Notes: a model not told the origin generated them from the letters alone. A stretch of 64,000 bases of DNA from Candidatus Fluviicola riflensis (GCA_002243285.1 CP022585.1:1024001-1088000), one strand, 5' to 3'; shown: positions 1-13,649, counted from the first letter of the stretch. Translations and numbers: made by a program.

Positions 1-3000
1 GGTGCTTATCTGGGTAAACGTAAATTACGCCCCCAGGAAAATGATTCCCGTTACAACAGTAAAAAAGCAACACCTGGTTCCGGAAACGAACAAACGCATC
101 GCAATAAACGTAATACGATGATCCATAATCTTCGAAACAAGGAAGTGGATAATTTGGGGGAATTCAATATTAAGTATTACGAATGGTCTGGTAGTTTAGA
201 CCTTTCAGAAGCCCCGGCCCAATCGCTTAATCGTGATACGCGAAACGGTGTCATTATAGACGAGCATTACGCAGGATTTAAGGTCTTGAACGAGGAAGGC
301 GCTTATTATGTATACGGACTTCCCGCTTACAACAATAAGGAAGTCGATAATTTGTTTTCGACACATGAGGCGGACGTTGAGACCTCAGGAAATAAACAAT
401 TTGAAGATATTGGAATTGATAATAGTGAGGTTGACTATAAAAATTACGCTAAAGGCCACCAGTTTATTAATAAAACGACCAAATCACCTTATGCACACTC
501 CTATTTATTGACTTCCGTTCAAGGAGCCGATTATGTTGATTTATTGAATGATGGTCCAACCAATGATGATTTGGGGTATTGGGTGAAATTTGACTATGTG
601 CGTGCCAACGACAGTTACAAATGGCGTGCGCCGTATGATAACAGTAAAGCTTTTTTCAGTAGAGGTGCGGCCTATACCAATGAAGATGATAAAGCTTCTT
701 ATCAATATGGTGAAAAGGAAATCTGGTACATGGGTCGTATGGAAACCAAAACGCATATTGCCATTTTTAAATTGCTTCCGCGACAAGATATGATTGAGGC
801 TTCTGCTGAAATGGCTGAATCTCCTGACACTGATTTAAGTAATCAGGATAAAGGGTTATACGTTGATAAAATTGTGGTATACGAGAAAAAGGCGTTTTTA
901 CAAAACGGCGAATCGGCAAGACCGTTGCAGGAAGTTCATTTCGACTACGATTATCAGTTATGTAAAGAAACACCCAATTCTACAGCGTCAACCAAAGGTA
1001 AATTGACACTTAAAAATGTATGGTTCACCAGCAATGGCTCAACCAGGGGAGCTTTAAATAAGTACACTTTTGACTATACTACTCCTGATTTCCCATCTGA
1101 GTACGTAAACCCCAATTTTGTGCAGGGAGCGTATGATTCCTGGGGCAATTACAGACCACGAATCGCCAACAAACACGAACATGCTACCCACTTTCCGTAT
1201 GTGAACCAATTTAACCAGGATTGGGATACTGATGATACCTGGGAACCGGGATATGGTAATAACCTGCAGAATCAGGCGGCAAAAGATCTCACAAAAACCA
1301 CGCAGGATGCAATGGCATCGGCTTGGTGTCTGAGGAAAATCACACTGCCGTCGGGTGGCCAAATCAATATCAATTATGAATCAGATGATTACGGTTATGT
1401 GCAGCATAAGACAGCCAACCAGATGTTCAAAATTGCCTCTATGGGTGAAGTTGGGAATCAACTTTACAATGGTGAAGACGACGAGAATTTCGTTTCTTTT
1501 CCAGAGAAAAGACGTGTTTATTTTAAGCTGGAAAAGCCCATACCTCTTACAGGATTAACGGATCTTGAAAAAGCAACAGCTATCTATAAACAGTATGTTG
1601 AACCCATTCATGCTGAAAACGGTGACAGAAATCTGTACTTTAAGTCCAAGATGAAACTCACCGATTTCTCCTGGGATTATGTGAGCGGTTATTTGCCACT
1701 TGAAAGGGAATTGAAGCAGGTTGATGGAAGCACCTATTTTTATGGAGTAGCCACCACAAATGATCAATTAAGTGGTGTTTCTCATTCTGCCACGATTGAT
1801 GGCGTTGATTGTTATACTCATGGTTTTGTGACACTAAAAGCAACACCAAAAATCAGGAAACCGAACGAGTCTTACAACTATCACCCGATGTCGCTGGCTG
1901 CGTGGACCTACTTGCAGACGGATGCACAAGAACTATTGATGAATGCAAATAGCTTTGAAACCGATGGTGGTAATGACGCTGGGGTTCTCAGTAAAATTGG
2001 AGATTTTTTAAACATAGCACCCGCTGTTGCACAAAGCTTCGGAGGTATTAGAAGCTATTGTCAGCGAAAAGACTTCGCCAGATATATTAATCTTGATTAC
2101 TCCTGCATCCGCTTAGCAAGCCCTGACAAAATCAAATACGGTGGTGGACATCGTGTAAAACAAATTACTATTACCGATAACTGGTCTGCTTCAACCAACG
2201 ATAATGATCGTACTTATGGTCAATCGTATGACTATACTATCATGGAAGACGGTCAGCGTATTTCAAGTGGTGTTGCTCAATACGAGCCACAAGCCGGAGG
2301 CGATGAAAATGCCTTGAAATACCCGTATTATTTCCATGAGCGTCAAACGTATTTTACGCGAAATAACCTCTTCGCCGAAGCTCCTTTCAATGAAAGTCTG
2401 TTTCCGGGAGCAAGTGTCGGCTACCGTAAGGTGACGGTAAAATCCACCAACACGGATACTCAAATTACCCGAAATGCCAACCAGCAGGTGGCAACCGGTA
2501 GAACAGGTGGTGTCACCGAGCATGAATTCTATACAGCCAAAGATTTCCCTACCCGTGTGGAATGGAGTTTGCTGGCAGAAGAGAACTCCACCAAAGATGC
2601 CTACAATCTCGGATTCCCTATTCCGTTAATCGGATCGTTGAAATTCAATTATTACCACGGAACGCAAGCCTACAAAATCGAACTGAACGATATGCACGGC
2701 AAACCGAAGTCGGTGAAAAGCTTTGAACTGAACAACTATGTGGTGAATGCAAACCCGATTACCGAATCGGAATACGAATACCAATGTCATACCGAAACGT
2801 ATATGGGCGAAAAAGTATACGTGTTGGATAATGAAGTACCGATAATCAAAAACGATCACACGCATGATTTGTATAAAGAAGGTGGTATTGTTAGTAAGAA
2901 ATTAATGGGAGTTGAAGTTGATTTGTACACCGATCAGCGCGAAAGTAAAGCATTCCATGTAAGTGCAGGAATCGATTTCAATGTGGATGTTTTGCCGTTC

Positions 3001-5286
3001 CCAATTCCATGGTTGAGTGTTTGGCCTTCTTATTCCAGTCAAAAATCCATTTTCAGAACCTATGTAACCAATAAGGTGGTACATAAAACCGGGATCTTGA
3101 AACGAACCAAAACCCGTGATCTGCAAACAGTGAATGAATCGGAAATCATCGCCTATGACGAACAGTCGGGCTTGCCATTGCTTACGAAGATTAAGAATGA
3201 GTTTGGAGATAATTTCTACAATTACAATATTCCGGCGTATTATGCCTATGATCGTATGGGACATGCTTACAGAAATATTGATTACACCTTCCATGCAGAG
3301 TTAACTCATGATGATTGTTATTATACATTCGATGAAGATGACAAGCATTTAAATAATCTGGTGAGGGGAGACGAATTGCTGATTACGAACGAACCAAATA
3401 CAGCCCCGGTAAAAGGTTACTTCCTGGGTTGGAAATACGATGCAGATGAAGTGGTGCAAGGCATGGTTCATGTACCAAACGGGACCATTAGTTCAGGTTT
3501 GGAAATAGAACTTAGAGTAATCCGTTCCGGTCGTCGTAACCATTATGCGACCATGGCAGCCAATTACCTGACAAAATACACGCTAACCGAAAATGGCGTG
3601 CTTTCTTTGGCGAATGTCACCCAGCCTGACGGACAACCTTATCCTTATGCACAAAAAATTGACAAGAATGTACTTTCAGCCACGGCTTCGTTGTTCAAAG
3701 ACGATTGGATGGATGAGAAGCAAGGAACTTTTACTTCCGGTTATGATGAAGCTGAGCGCCCCTACGAGGCATTTAGCGGTGATGATGTAGTGAATCCGTT
3801 TTTGACTGGGAATAGTGGTATTTGGAGACCTTACAAAGCATACACCTACGTAGGTAAACGGAAATCGTCCGCCAATTACGATACCCAAAGCACAGAGCAG
3901 AATCCGGAATTATTCAATGATGGTGTGTTTGTAGATCAGGTGCCGATGTTTACCTGGGATTTGGGACCAATGGAAGACTATGTAGGTGCTTCCAACTCTA
4001 CTCCGTATAAAAATTGGGAGTGGGTCAATGAAGTAACGCGTTATTCGAAAGATGCCTATGAATTGGAAAATGTAAACCGTTTGGGAATTTTCTCATCAGC
4101 GCTTTACGGATATGGTAATTCATTATCAATCGCTGTGGGTGGTAATGCATCTTATTACGAAATCGGCGTGTTGGATTTTGAAACAGCCAAAACGACAAGC
4201 ACCCTTCCATTTGGTACAACTCTGGCTGAAAACAACCTGAATGTGTACAATGATGCCACCGGAAGGCCTGAAATGATGTTAATTTCAGAACACAAAAATT
4301 TCAGTGATGCTGTGTATACCTCTGATGGTTACTTAACAGTTACGCTTAAGTTTAAAGATCAGACTGAACGTGATCAAATCTATTTACAGTTACCTGATTT
4401 ACTTTCCGGTGGGCAACAGCAACCGGTATCATCAGGTGCTGGTTCAATTGAAAATACATTTGGTTTATCACTTGTCAGTAAACAAAGCAATGTGAAAGGA
4501 AATGAGTCAGTATTTTTAAATGCAAGAATGGTCTATGGTCAGACTGCTACCATACCAAATTCCACCACAATTGTACTGAAATTAATTCCTTACGTCTGTG
4601 GTACTGATGATACACCACATTACCTGAAACCGGGAAGTTACCATTCAGGTAAGCTAACTATGTTGTTAAAACGCAAAGTATCTACTCTTCCGGATATTAC
4701 CAAAGTAGGTTTTGTACCTCACCAAACCGATTACAAAAAAGCACATACAGGTAAATTAGCAATGAAACTTACCGGAAGCGTGTTGTTTGATCAACCTAAG
4801 ATCAAGGTGCTTCCAAACAAATCGTATGTATTATCGATGTGGGTTTCGCGCGCCAATACAGATGTAAGCACCTTCCAGCAAAATATTCTTGTACAAGCCT
4901 GCATGATGGATGTAAGCGGAAGTCCGTTTTTGGAAATTCCTAACCGCAAAATCACCTTTGGTAAGGTGATTGAAGGCTGGCAAAAGGTCGATATTGAATT
5001 TAAGATTACTGGTGGGGGCGATTATGATGGAAAGATTTTCGCCATCAATTTTAATCCGGGCGAATCGGCTCTTTATGTCGATGATATACGTTTCTCACCT
5101 AAAACAGGAGGAATGATGACTTACGTTTATGATCCGTTTAATTTCTGGCTCAGAGCATCGCTAAACGTAGATAATTATGCTACACTCTTCTTTTACGATG
5201 AAGAAGGTAACATGACACTGAAAAAGCAAGAAACCGAAGAAGGAATCTTTACGCTGCAAGAGTCTCGCGGACGTTTGAAGAAATAA
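1..5286 (+). CDS. Giant secreted partner protein of the RHS locus (5' end outside window)
   Basis: The reading frame is open from base 1, so the true start lies upstream; an ATG at 118 is only internal. About 1761 residues are visible. The sequence is rich in Tyr, Asn, Asp and Gly, contains a WGNYRP-type motif near residue 380 and many short YD/YE-type beta segments. Around residues 1600-1700 there is a carbohydrate-binding-like jelly-roll segment (YVLSMWVSR and later ALYVDDIRFSP), followed by a C-terminal tail with FYDEEGNMTLKK and LQESRGRLKK. The tail resembles proteins that I recall next to DUF6443/RHS genes in Bacteroidota; that is recollection, not a search. It is followed 24 bases later by a secreted 239-aa gene and then the RHS gene, so it is probably a surface component of the same toxin-delivery locus. 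No catalytic motif was recognised. Confidence 0.75.
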   Translation, partial: GAYLGKRKLRPQENDSRYNSKKATPGSGNEQTHRNKRNTMIHNLRNKEVDNLGEFNIKYYEWSGSLDLSEAPAQSLNRDTRNGVIIDEHYAGFKVLNEEGAYYVYGLPAYNNKEVDNLFSTHEADVETSGNKQFEDIGIDNSEVDYKNYAKGHQFINKTTKSPYAHSYLLTSVQGADYVDLLNDGPTNDDLGYWVKFDYVRANDSYKWRAPYDNSKAFFSRGAAYTNEDDKASYQYGEKEIWYMGRMETKTHIAIFKLLPRQDMIEASAEMAESPDTDLSNQDKGLYVDKIVVYEKKAFLQNGESARPLQEVHFDYDYQLCKETPNSTASTKGKLTLKNVWFTSNGSTRGALNKYTFDYTTPDFPSEYVNPNFVQGAYDSWGNYRPRIANKHEHATHFPYVNQFNQDWDTDDTWEPGYGNNLQNQAAKDLTKTTQDAMASAWCLRKITLPSGGQININYESDDYGYVQHKTANQMFKIASMGEVGNQLYNGEDDENFVSFPEKRRVYFKLEKPIPLTGLTDLEKATAIYKQYVEPIHAENGDRNLYFKSKMKLTDFSWDYVSGYLPLERELKQVDGSTYFYGVATTNDQLSGVSHSATIDGVDCYTHGFVTLKATPKIRKPNESYNYHPMSLAAWTYLQTDAQELLMNANSFETDGGNDAGVLSKIGDFLNIAPAVAQSFGGIRSYCQRKDFARYINLDYSCIRLASPDKIKYGGGHRVKQITITDNWSASTNDNDRTYGQSYDYTIMEDGQRISSGVAQYEPQAGGDENALKYPYYFHERQTYFTRNNLFAEAPFNESLFPGASVGYRKVTVKSTNTDTQITRNANQQVATGRTGGVTEHEFYTAKDFPTRVEWSLLAEENSTKDAYNLGFPIPLIGSLKFNYYHGTQAYKIELNDMHGKPKSVKSFELNNYVVNANPITESEYEYQCHTETYMGEKVYVLDNEVPIIKNDHTHDLYKEGGIVSKKLMGVEVDLYTDQRESKAFHVSAGIDFNVDVLPFPIPWLSVWPSYSSQKSIFRTYVTNKVVHKTGILKRTKTRDLQTVNESEIIAYDEQSGLPLLTKIKNEFGDNFYNYNIPAYYAYDRMGHAYRNIDYTFHAELTHDDCYYTFDEDDKHLNNLVRGDELLITNEPNTAPVKGYFLGWKYDADEVVQGMVHVPNGTISSGLEIELRVIRSGRRNHYATMAANYLTKYTLTENGVLSLANVTQPDGQPYPYAQKIDKNVLSATASLFKDDWMDEKQGTFTSGYDEAERPYEAFSGDDVVNPFLTGNSGIWRPYKAYTYVGKRKSSANYDTQSTEQNPELFNDGVFVDQVPMFTWDLGPMEDYVGASNSTPYKNWEWVNEVTRYSKDAYELENVNRLGIFSSALYGYGNSLSIAVGGNASYYEIGVLDFETAKTTSTLPFGTTLAENNLNVYNDATGRPEMMLISEHKNFSDAVYTSDGYLTVTLKFKDQTERDQIYLQLPDLLSGGQQQPVSSGAGSIENTFGLSLVSKQSNVKGNESVFLNARMVYGQTATIPNSTTIVLKLIPYVCGTDDTPHYLKPGSYHSGKLTMLLKRKVSTLPDITKVGFVPHQTDYKKAHTGKLAMKLTGSVLFDQPKIKVLPNKSYVLSMWVSRANTDVSTFQQNILVQACMMDVSGSPFLEIPNRKITFGKVIEGWQKVDIEFKITGGGDYDGKIFAINFNPGESALYVDDIRFSPKTGGMMTYVYDPFNFWLRASLNVDNYATLFFYDEEGNMTLKKQETEEGIFTLQESRGRLKK

Positions 5287-5310
5287 TGAATTTGTGTTGA
5301 TAAAACTTTA

Positions 5311-6030
5311 ATGAATAGGATAATGAATAACGCACGATCTTTTCTGAGACTTTTAACGTTGTTGTTAGTTGTCTCCTTGCATTCATTGGTGGCTTATAAT
5401 CAAAACCTCAATGATGATCTGAAGAAAGTTGTCGGACACCTTGATTCTGCTGCTTCGGTATCATTGTCTGTAGATGTGAAACTCTATACGAAGAAAGGTG
5501 GCGAATTAATGTATTCGACAAAAGCATCAATCGACCGAAAAGGAAAGTCTTCGGTAACCGTTTTGGGAGATGTTGAGATTTTTAACAATGATGATTTCAG
5601 AGTTGATATTGATCACGAAGAAAAAATGATGATGATCACCCCTAAGAAAGAGATCATCAAAAAAACAAAGAAAGAAATGCAGTTTGACATATCCGATCTT
5701 GCCAAATGGTTTGAAGATGAAGGTAGTTCCAGCAAAACAACACTTGTGAGCAATACATCAGGCATTCGTGTTTATTCGATCACCGGTGTTGAAGGTTTCG
5801 AAGAGGTATTGGTAACACTTGATATGAATCAAAAAAGCATTAAACACATTCACTATGCATATGCGAAAGATAGTGAATACAACGGCCGGTTTGTAGAATT
5901 AAACTATACAAAGTTTAAGTTAAACAGCGTCGACAAAGAATTGAATATTGCATCCTATTTTACATTGAAATCAGGTGTCTATACGCTTGGTTCGCGTTTC
6001 ACCACTTATCAAATGACCTCGGGCTTATGA
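5311..6030 (+). CDS. Secreted beta-rich protein between the two giant RHS-locus genes
   Basis: The protein has 239 residues with an N-terminal hydrophobic signal peptide ([16 protein letters not shown], residues about 12-28). The mature part alternates beta-strand-like and charged stretches ([19 protein letters not shown]) and recalls the LolA/LolB lipoprotein-carrier fold, but I see no diagnostic motif. Its stop codon overlaps the start of the RHS gene by 4 bases (ATGA at 6027-6030), so the two are almost certainly co-transcribed and translationally coupled. A periplasmic or surface chaperone for the RHS protein or its giant partner is a plausible role, but this is inference from position only. 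A second in-frame ATG lies at 5323. Confidence 0.75.
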   Translation: MNRIMNNARSFLRLLTLLLVVSLHSLVAYNQNLNDDLKKVVGHLDSAASVSLSVDVKLYTKKGGELMYSTKASIDRKGKSSVTVLGDVEIFNNDDFRVDIDHEEKMMMITPKKEIIKKTKKEMQFDISDLAKWFEDEGSSSKTTLVSNTSGIRVYSITGVEGFEEVLVTLDMNQKSIKHIHYAYAKDSEYNGRFVELNYTKFKLNSVDKELNIASYFTLKSGVYTLGSRFTTYQMTSGL

Positions 6031-9000
6031 ATCGTATTTTAGTTTTATTACTAGTTATTTTAAGTTCATCACTTGCCTATAGTGGTGAAGGCTCATGGAT
6101 AAGTCGTTACAGTATAACTGACTTATACCCTGGTGTTTATGATTTGTCTGAGCCTGCCCGCAGTTCTGGTGAGGATTCTGAGTTATTTGAGCGCCGGACG
6201 GCTTATGTACATTTGAATTACACACGTAAACAGCTGTCTGATTTACAGTCAGGTACATGGAGTCTACAGGTGAATTTCACGTATAGCATCAGTGGCACGA
6301 GTTATAGTGATGTGCTGTTTATCAGCAATTATGAAGGGCAGCGGGTTTATGGTGATTATGTAGAGGTCGCGTTGCCTTCAGGATACAATGGGTTTAATAT
6401 CACTGTTACTTCAGTACAAGCATTGAAGGGAACAGGAGCTGGTGTACCAGGTACATTTGCATCACCTTATACGGATGCTCAATTTCCGGATGACATTGAC
6501 TTGGTATTAGAGGTCAAAACGCAACGCGTTTACACGTTGAATACGAGTATTTCCTCATCAGTAGATGTACCACGTCCTTATTTTCACCCCTCAACGTTTC
6601 GCATTAGCTGGGATTACCAGCAGGGGGCTGAATTGTATGATCTGGAGTGGGTTTTTATAGATAAATATAGTGTTGAGGGGGCTCAGATAGCTTCGGCACA
6701 GGCGGCATATTTGAGCGGTGGCTCTATGAGTTTGACCAATGGTTTTAATTTGCCATTTGAATTGAAGGAACCCTCACGTGTTCGTTTGTGGGAGAGCCAT
6801 TATACGTTGGATAACACCTTTCCTGAAGGCACCCTTTATTTCAGGGTACGGAGCGTTAGTTCGTTTACCGACGTTGTTACAGGACCCAGCGACGATGTAC
6901 GTGTTGGTCCGTGGGGTTATTTTACCCAATCACAAGATTTACAATTGGTGATGCACGATGTTACGAATTTGAATGAGTTCGAAAGTGACAAGAGTTGGTT
7001 GTATAGTGTATCTTATGCCGAGCAGGGCAAGAGTGTTAGTTCGGTTGCTTTTTACGATGGAAGTAACAGAGGTCGTCAGAGTTTGAGCTACAATACATCA
7101 GACAATGTTACCCTTGTAGGTGAGAGTAAATACGACAACGAAGGCCGTCAGACCTTATCTGTTATTCCTGCTCCTGTAAAAGGTCGTACTTTGGGTTATA
7201 AGGCCGATTTTAACATGGCCACCAATAGTACGGAGTTTGACGAAGCAGAGATAGAACTAGCAATAGTTCCGGCTTTGTCTACAACGAGTGGTTCAGCGAA
7301 ATATTTCAGCAAAAACAACGACTTTACGGAGGATCTTTTCCGTGGAGCGATACCTGATGCAGGTGGTTATGTGTTTAGTCAAACGCTTTACCGCAATGAT
7401 GCAAGTGGTCGGATAGAAAGTGTTGGAGGTATAGGCGAAACATTTCAGGCTACAGGTCCTCATGCGGTGAAGACCTTTTACGGTAGCACGAATGTTGGTG
7501 AGTTGAAACGCTTGTTTGGAGACAATGTGAGCGATCAGCCGGATGGTTACCGTAAAGATATGACCCGTGATGCGAATGGGCAGCTGAGTGTTACTTATTA
7601 CGATAAACGAGGAGATGTGATCGTTACAGCTCTTGCAGGTGAGGCACCAAGCAACCTTCGTAAACTGGATTATGAGCCGGAAACGATTTATACGAGTTTG
7701 AATGATAATAATTTACCATTCGGTAATTCGATTATCTCTGAGCATACAATTTTAAATCAGGTTCTTGATAATGTAGTGACATTTAGTTATTCGGTAGATG
7801 GTACAATCCAACAGGCTGGTACACAAACATTCACTATCGGAGGCGTTGAGGTAGAGCTACCTGTATTTTGTAACAGTTGTGCTTATAAGCTGCGTATCGA
7901 AGTGAAGGATGCCAATGGAGCGATTATCGGTACGCCATTGGTTCAGGATATTCAACCGGCATCGGATTGTGCAACGGCGAGCTATGAGAATACCAACTAC
8001 CAGGTTACCTTGCCTTTGATAGGAGAATATCGTGTGATCAAAACCCTTACGGTAGATGAGGCTTATATGGAAGAAGCCTTTGAGGAACAGTTAGAAAATT
8101 TGGGACTTAGTTCTCAGGCTGAATTTGTGGAGAGCTACCTGGAGACGGTTGACGTGAGCGGCTGTTATGAAGATTGCGAGAGTTATTGTGCAGCCCGTGT
8201 TCGTTTGGATTATATCCATGAGAACAGCCTTATAGCCTGGGAAAACCTGACCAAATCGGCACGCGGTGCGTTAATTGAAGCATGTGTAAGTACAGACTGT
8301 GATTTGGAAACCATTTTAGACGACGAACTTGAGGTTACACCGGCCGATTTATGTAAGTCAGCCAGAGAACGAATGTTGCAACAACTGGTTCCGGGCGGTG
8401 TTTCTTACAATGCAAGTCATAGCTTGTGGTCAACGGTGGATCCGCTGACGTATCAGCCGGGGAGTTTGACAACATCAGAGGAAAACAGTTTACTCGCCAG
8501 CCATAGAGAATATTGTTTTCTGGAAAACAACAAATGTGAACCATGGATGCAGGCCATCAATGGCATGGTTCCGTTTACAATGACTTTGAGTGCGGAAAGC
8601 CTTACATGGTCTTTATCTTCAGATCAATATTTAAATCCTTGGTCGTACGATCCTGCAAACAATGTGTTTGGAATCTTGGGTGCGCTTGAAACTGCTATCG
8701 ACAACTACGCAACCAATAACAATATTGTGGTTACAACCAGTGGTTGTTCGGGAGTAAACGGCAGTATCACTTCAGGTAATTTGTACAATTACGTAGAGTT
8801 TTATGGCAATCAGATTGCGGCTCAGTATGTGTGTAATAACCAGCCGTTGTCAAGTGCAGCGATTATCCAGCTCAAAAAACAGTTGTTTATCGGCTTGTAC
8901 AATCAGTTGAAATGGGAGTTGATCAGAGCTAATGTAGGCTGTACAGTCTTCAACGACGCGTATGCGATTTTCCTGGCTCCACCATCATCACAATTAGAGA

Positions 9001-12000
9001 CAATGGTGAATACTGCCCTGGCTGGTATTACCTCCGAGAAGACGTGCCATGAGCGGGCAGTAGATGCGGTGAATGGCTGGCTGGGCCAATTGAGCACTGA
9101 ATGTTTGGACGCTCTAGCCATTGATTTGCCACTCACAATGCTCGGCTATACGGATGTAGAGGCTACCAATCTTCAGACTGCTTATTCACTTAACTCGTTA
9201 GGAGGTGGGGGTATTACACAATTATTCTACAACTACACCCTGGAGACGTGCCAGAGTTCAGACAATACATTTGGTTTGTTTTACAATCCGGACCCAGATA
9301 ATACGATCAGTAACGCTCCCGGAGAACTACAATACCAGGCTATTTGGAGTTTAATCAATACTGAGTGTTCTATTAGCGGTCCGATGCTGCCTTTTGAAGT
9401 CAATACTCCTACAGAATCGGTGATGATTAATTCCGGATCAGTTGATTACAATGACCTGGAAGATGCCATCAATGAATTGATTGATGGAGCTATTAACTGT
9501 ACAAGCTGTACGGAAACACACTTAAGCGCACCTTTTAACTCAAAGGTTTACATGCGCACCATGACCAATGTGACACTTTCCAATGGATTTACGGGAACCA
9601 TTCGTTATGCCCGTCCGGATTATACCTGGAACAATGCCCACATGATGAGCTTTGCCCAAAACCACAAACACTATGCAGAGTTTGAGGTAACTGACGGAAC
9701 ATGTAGTTTCTCCACAAAAGGTTTTGATGTTATCGGCAACAGCTCGAATGAGTTCAACAACAACTTCAGTGGTTTTGCCACCGAGTTCATAGAGCCGTCG
9801 GCTTACTACTTTACATCTTCGAGCAACGATTTGCATTTTGACTTGAGTTATCCCAATCTTCCGGCCATTTACCTTGAACATAATCACGGTTATATTTTTG
9901 GGACAGGTGCACCGAACTACAACAGTCAGTTTACTGAGGAGTTGAACGGGGCTTGTAACGGAGCCGTATCGGGCACAATCGGTTCTACAATAGAATCGGT
10001 GTTTGATGCCTTAACCTTCGGAACCACAGATGCAGAAACAGATTGTATCGAGTCGGAGTTACTGCAAGCCCAGGCCGATGCGGAGTTGTTGTACAACCAT
10101 TTGCTGGATGAGTTGTGGAACCAGTACTATACCAAGCTGGCCTCGTGCATAGGCAGCGCTCAGGAAAACTTCTCGATGAGTTATACCTTGCTTGAATACC
10201 AGTACACGCTTTATTATTATGACTTGGCGGGTAACCTGGTTCAAACGGTTCCACCTCAGGGAGTTCATCCCTTTAACAGTTCAGAGGTTCAAAACCTGCT
10301 TGCCGATATTTCGCACGTGAAGTACTACCCTGCTCACGACATGGAAACGCGCTACCAATACAACGGCTTAAACTCGTTGATAGCAAGTTATACACCCGAT
10401 GGTGGCCGTTCGGATCTGTACCTGGACAAACTCTACCGGGTTCGGTTCTCACAGAATGCACGTCAGGTAGAGGAAGGCAAGGCCTCCTACAGCAAGTATG
10501 ATGTTCTTGGAAGAGTAGTAGAGGCGGGTGAATTCATCAAGCCTGTTATTGACTGGAACCAGGAGACTTTCAAAAACTGGCTGATTGCAAATGCCGATGT
10601 TGCCACTGAACCTGCAACTGGTATTCTCGACTACACCCGCACCTTCTACGAAGACGGTTATGGTCAGCCGCAGGCTGCCCAGCCGTATTATGACGATAAT
10701 ATTACGGCCTCAGTTGATGCGACGTTGGTTGGTATGTTCGGTTCATCCGGTCAGGAAAACCTGCGCAATGCCATTGGTGCGGTGATGCACCGTCAGGGTG
10801 ATTACACCGCTGCGGGAGTGTTGATTGCCGGTACCGAGGTGATTACGGTGAGTTCTTATTCATATGATGCTCACAAGAATGTGAAAAAGGTGGTGAATAC
10901 CAATTACCACCTTCAATCGATTGATTTTGCGCACAAAACGGTCGATTACGACTATGACTTATTGTCGGGCAATGTCAATGAAGTGTGTTACCAAAAGGGC
11001 AATGACGACGAATACCGCCACCGTTACCATTACGATGCCAATAACCGACTGATCCGCGCATTTACTTCTCACAAAGGAGTGCTTTGGGAAATGGATGCCA
11101 AGTATTTTTATTACCTGCATGGAGCATTGGCACGGGTTGAAACGGGGCACGACAAAGTTCAGGGAACCGATTATGCCTACAACCTGCAAGGTTGGCTCAA
11201 AGGAATAAACAGCAATACCCTGGATAGAACCAGAGACATCGGTTTGGATGGCTACACGGGCGATAACCAATACGGAGGTGTGGATGTATTCGGGTTCTCA
11301 TTGAGTTATTTTGAGAACGACTACTTAGCCATCAAAGATGCGGCCGAGGTATCACCGGATATTCTCAACGATTATTTTGCACAAACCCAGCCTGTGAGAG
11401 CGCTCAATATCAACCCCGATGCACATGCCACAGGTGCGGCTATGGGAAGTTTGTACAACGGCAACATCAGCAACATGACAACGGCTTTGGTGAATTACAA
11501 TGAAGTCAAACAGGATGTGTTATCCAACAACTACCAATACGATCAGTTGCAACGCATCCGGGAGATGAAGGTGTATCATGAGACAGGAATGACAGCAAAC
11601 AATACCTACTCGACGCCGGGACTATACCGTGCGAGTGGGGGCGAGAGCGCCTACCAGGAGAGTTATACCTTCGATAAAAATGGTAATCTTACCACACTTA
11701 AACGCAACGGTAGTGGCTTAGACTCGGATGGTAACCCCGGTGCAGCTTTGGGTATGGATAACTTTACCTATAGGTATTACACCGATTACCATACGCTAGC
11801 CAATCAGACTACCGGCAATACAAGTACGGCTATCACCAAATCGAATCGTTTGTCGGGCGTGTCGGATGGTCAAACCACGGACGCTTATATGGGCGATATT
11901 GCTTCAGGGCAAGCCAACAACAACTACCAATACGATGCTACGGGCCAGCTCATTGGTGATGCACAGGAACAGATCGAAAAAATCGAGTGGACGGTTACTG

Positions 12001-13646
12001 GCAAAGTAAAAAAGATTAATTTTACTTCAGCCGCTAAAGCTTCAGGGAAACACGATGTAAAATTCATCTACGACCCAATGGATATGCGGGTTGCCAAAAT
12101 GGAATATATGAACGCCGCACATACGGAAATCAAATGGACGTATTACAGCTACGATGCGAGCGGTAATGTGATGGCAACCTACGATCGTACGCGCAGCTTT
12201 ATCAATGTCACTCAAGACGATAAAAACAACTACTCGGATGTGTATTCGATAAGTGATCACTCCATTTACGGATCAAGCCGCTTGGGTGTTGAAAACGAGG
12301 ATGCGACCTTGTTTAGCCGCACTTACAAACAACCATCTCACCTGACCACCGATGTAGAACTGGCACCAAGCTGGACAATCACCGCACCGGGTATCCAACC
12401 GTTGGCTCCCGACTACACCCGACGGGTTGTAAGCAGGAAGAACTATGAGTTGAGCAATCATTTGGGCAATGTATTAGCCGTGGTAACGGACCGTAAAATA
12501 CTTGCGGCAACCTACACCAATACCTACACTGCCGACGTGGTGAGTTACAGTGATTATTCTCCTTACGGTACACTGTTGGATGGTAGGCATGGACAGGAAG
12601 CAGGAGCAGATTACCGCTATGGCTTCCAAGGCCAAGAGGCGGATGATGAAATCAAAGGAGAAGGGAATTCTTACAGTTATACCTTTAGAATGCATGACCC
12701 GAGAATCGGAAGGTTCTTTGCAATTGATCCGCTTGCTCCGAAATATCCACACAACTCGCCGTATGCGTTTAGTGAGAATAGAGTTATAGATGGAATAGAG
12801 TTAGAGGGGTTAGAAGTGTATTTGTTGAAGGATAAAAATGGAAAGGTTACGGAGATTGATCTTGGTTTAGTTACCAAAGATGAAATTAATGGTTATGCTA
12901 GTAGTCGGAATTTAACAATCATAGGTTACTACTTTGGCAATAATAAAGGGGGCAAAAGAGAATACGATGCTAATGGTAATCTAATAAAAGAAATTGGACC
13001 TATTGAGAATATTATAGTGAATCCTGCAAAGCCAGTACCGTTAAATAAATTGGATAATCCAGAAGGACTATTTGGGGTTGCCATCAATTATACAGTTGAG
13101 AAACGTGAGGCCGAAGCTGCTGCTAAAGAGGCTGGAAATCAACCAACTTATAACCCGCAGACTGGTCTTCTTACATTCCATGATGCTCTGAATTTTCAAC
13201 AGGATGTAAGTACAATTAATGGAGCTATCTCAGATAATTATGGTGCTTTATTTGGAAAGGTTGAAGGATCAAACATGTCTGAAGGCATTAATAGCGGTGT
13301 TGGTACAGCATTACAGGTTACCGCATTTATACATCAAGGCAATAAACTATATGATGCATATCAAGCATATAACTCTGATAATTCTAGTGCAAACTACAAT
13401 TCACTAATGAACGAGGTTACGGCGTCTGGATTGATGGTATTTGAAGCTGTTGTGGTTGACCGTATGCTTGCTTCTGGCAATCCGTATCTTACAACTGCTG
13501 GGGCTCTTTATTATGTTGGGAAATTTGTTTTTACGGCAATTGTAGATGGTGTTCCGCCATCAGATGGTGTTAATTTACCATTAAATTGGGATCAAGTTAA
13601 AGATAGAGATAATACTAGAGTTGGTCAACAATCAGGAGGATTTTAG
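6027..13646 (+). CDS. RHS-repeat polymorphic toxin (DUF6443-type) with variable C-terminal domain
   Basis: The protein has 2539 residues. A signal peptide occupies about residues 1-20. A fibronectin-like and Cys-rich N-terminal half follows (CYEDCESYC near residue 711). A DUF6443-like entry ([16 protein letters not shown], about 1395) leads into degenerate YD/RHS repeats ([19 protein letters not shown]). The RHS-associated core spans about 2198-2261 and includes [40 protein letters not shown] and the terminal LEGLE. The last 278 residues are the variable tip: unlike the core they use AT-rich codons, they contain a long hydrophobic run ([19 protein letters not shown]), and I recognise no enzyme motif. 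RHS proteins encapsulate and deliver such tips. A membrane-active toxin is inferred because the next gene encodes a membrane protein. Start by ATGA overlap with the previous gene. Confidence 0.9.
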   Translation: MNRILVLLLVILSSSLAYSGEGSWISRYSITDLYPGVYDLSEPARSSGEDSELFERRTAYVHLNYTRKQLSDLQSGTWSLQVNFTYSISGTSYSDVLFISNYEGQRVYGDYVEVALPSGYNGFNITVTSVQALKGTGAGVPGTFASPYTDAQFPDDIDLVLEVKTQRVYTLNTSISSSVDVPRPYFHPSTFRISWDYQQGAELYDLEWVFIDKYSVEGAQIASAQAAYLSGGSMSLTNGFNLPFELKEPSRVRLWESHYTLDNTFPEGTLYFRVRSVSSFTDVVTGPSDDVRVGPWGYFTQSQDLQLVMHDVTNLNEFESDKSWLYSVSYAEQGKSVSSVAFYDGSNRGRQSLSYNTSDNVTLVGESKYDNEGRQTLSVIPAPVKGRTLGYKADFNMATNSTEFDEAEIELAIVPALSTTSGSAKYFSKNNDFTEDLFRGAIPDAGGYVFSQTLYRNDASGRIESVGGIGETFQATGPHAVKTFYGSTNVGELKRLFGDNVSDQPDGYRKDMTRDANGQLSVTYYDKRGDVIVTALAGEAPSNLRKLDYEPETIYTSLNDNNLPFGNSIISEHTILNQVLDNVVTFSYSVDGTIQQAGTQTFTIGGVEVELPVFCNSCAYKLRIEVKDANGAIIGTPLVQDIQPASDCATASYENTNYQVTLPLIGEYRVIKTLTVDEAYMEEAFEEQLENLGLSSQAEFVESYLETVDVSGCYEDCESYCAARVRLDYIHENSLIAWENLTKSARGALIEACVSTDCDLETILDDELEVTPADLCKSARERMLQQLVPGGVSYNASHSLWSTVDPLTYQPGSLTTSEENSLLASHREYCFLENNKCEPWMQAINGMVPFTMTLSAESLTWSLSSDQYLNPWSYDPANNVFGILGALETAIDNYATNNNIVVTTSGCSGVNGSITSGNLYNYVEFYGNQIAAQYVCNNQPLSSAAIIQLKKQLFIGLYNQLKWELIRANVGCTVFNDAYAIFLAPPSSQLETMVNTALAGITSEKTCHERAVDAVNGWLGQLSTECLDALAIDLPLTMLGYTDVEATNLQTAYSLNSLGGGGITQLFYNYTLETCQSSDNTFGLFYNPDPDNTISNAPGELQYQAIWSLINTECSISGPMLPFEVNTPTESVMINSGSVDYNDLEDAINELIDGAINCTSCTETHLSAPFNSKVYMRTMTNVTLSNGFTGTIRYARPDYTWNNAHMMSFAQNHKHYAEFEVTDGTCSFSTKGFDVIGNSSNEFNNNFSGFATEFIEPSAYYFTSSSNDLHFDLSYPNLPAIYLEHNHGYIFGTGAPNYNSQFTEELNGACNGAVSGTIGSTIESVFDALTFGTTDAETDCIESELLQAQADAELLYNHLLDELWNQYYTKLASCIGSAQENFSMSYTLLEYQYTLYYYDLAGNLVQTVPPQGVHPFNSSEVQNLLADISHVKYYPAHDMETRYQYNGLNSLIASYTPDGGRSDLYLDKLYRVRFSQNARQVEEGKASYSKYDVLGRVVEAGEFIKPVIDWNQETFKNWLIANADVATEPATGILDYTRTFYEDGYGQPQAAQPYYDDNITASVDATLVGMFGSSGQENLRNAIGAVMHRQGDYTAAGVLIAGTEVITVSSYSYDAHKNVKKVVNTNYHLQSIDFAHKTVDYDYDLLSGNVNEVCYQKGNDDEYRHRYHYDANNRLIRAFTSHKGVLWEMDAKYFYYLHGALARVETGHDKVQGTDYAYNLQGWLKGINSNTLDRTRDIGLDGYTGDNQYGGVDVFGFSLSYFENDYLAIKDAAEVSPDILNDYFAQTQPVRALNINPDAHATGAAMGSLYNGNISNMTTALVNYNEVKQDVLSNNYQYDQLQRIREMKVYHETGMTANNTYSTPGLYRASGGESAYQESYTFDKNGNLTTLKRNGSGLDSDGNPGAALGMDNFTYRYYTDYHTLANQTTGNTSTAITKSNRLSGVSDGQTTDAYMGDIASGQANNNYQYDATGQLIGDAQEQIEKIEWTVTGKVKKINFTSAAKASGKHDVKFIYDPMDMRVAKMEYMNAAHTEIKWTYYSYDASGNVMATYDRTRSFINVTQDDKNNYSDVYSISDHSIYGSSRLGVENEDATLFSRTYKQPSHLTTDVELAPSWTITAPGIQPLAPDYTRRVVSRKNYELSNHLGNVLAVVTDRKILAATYTNTYTADVVSYSDYSPYGTLLDGRHGQEAGADYRYGFQGQEADDEIKGEGNSYSYTFRMHDPRIGRFFAIDPLAPKYPHNSPYAFSENRVIDGIELEGLEVYLLKDKNGKVTEIDLGLVTKDEINGYASSRNLTIIGYYFGNNKGGKREYDANGNLIKEIGPIENIIVNPAKPVPLNKLDNPEGLFGVAINYTVEKREAEAAAKEAGNQPTYNPQTGLLTFHDALNFQQDVSTINGAISDNYGALFGKVEGSNMSEGINSGVGTALQVTAFIHQGNKLYDAYQAYNSDNSSANYNSLMNEVTASGLMVFEAVVVDRMLASGNPYLTTAGALYYVGKFVFTAIVDGVPPSDGVNLPLNWDQVKDRDNTRVGQQSGGF

Positions 13647-13649
13647 GAT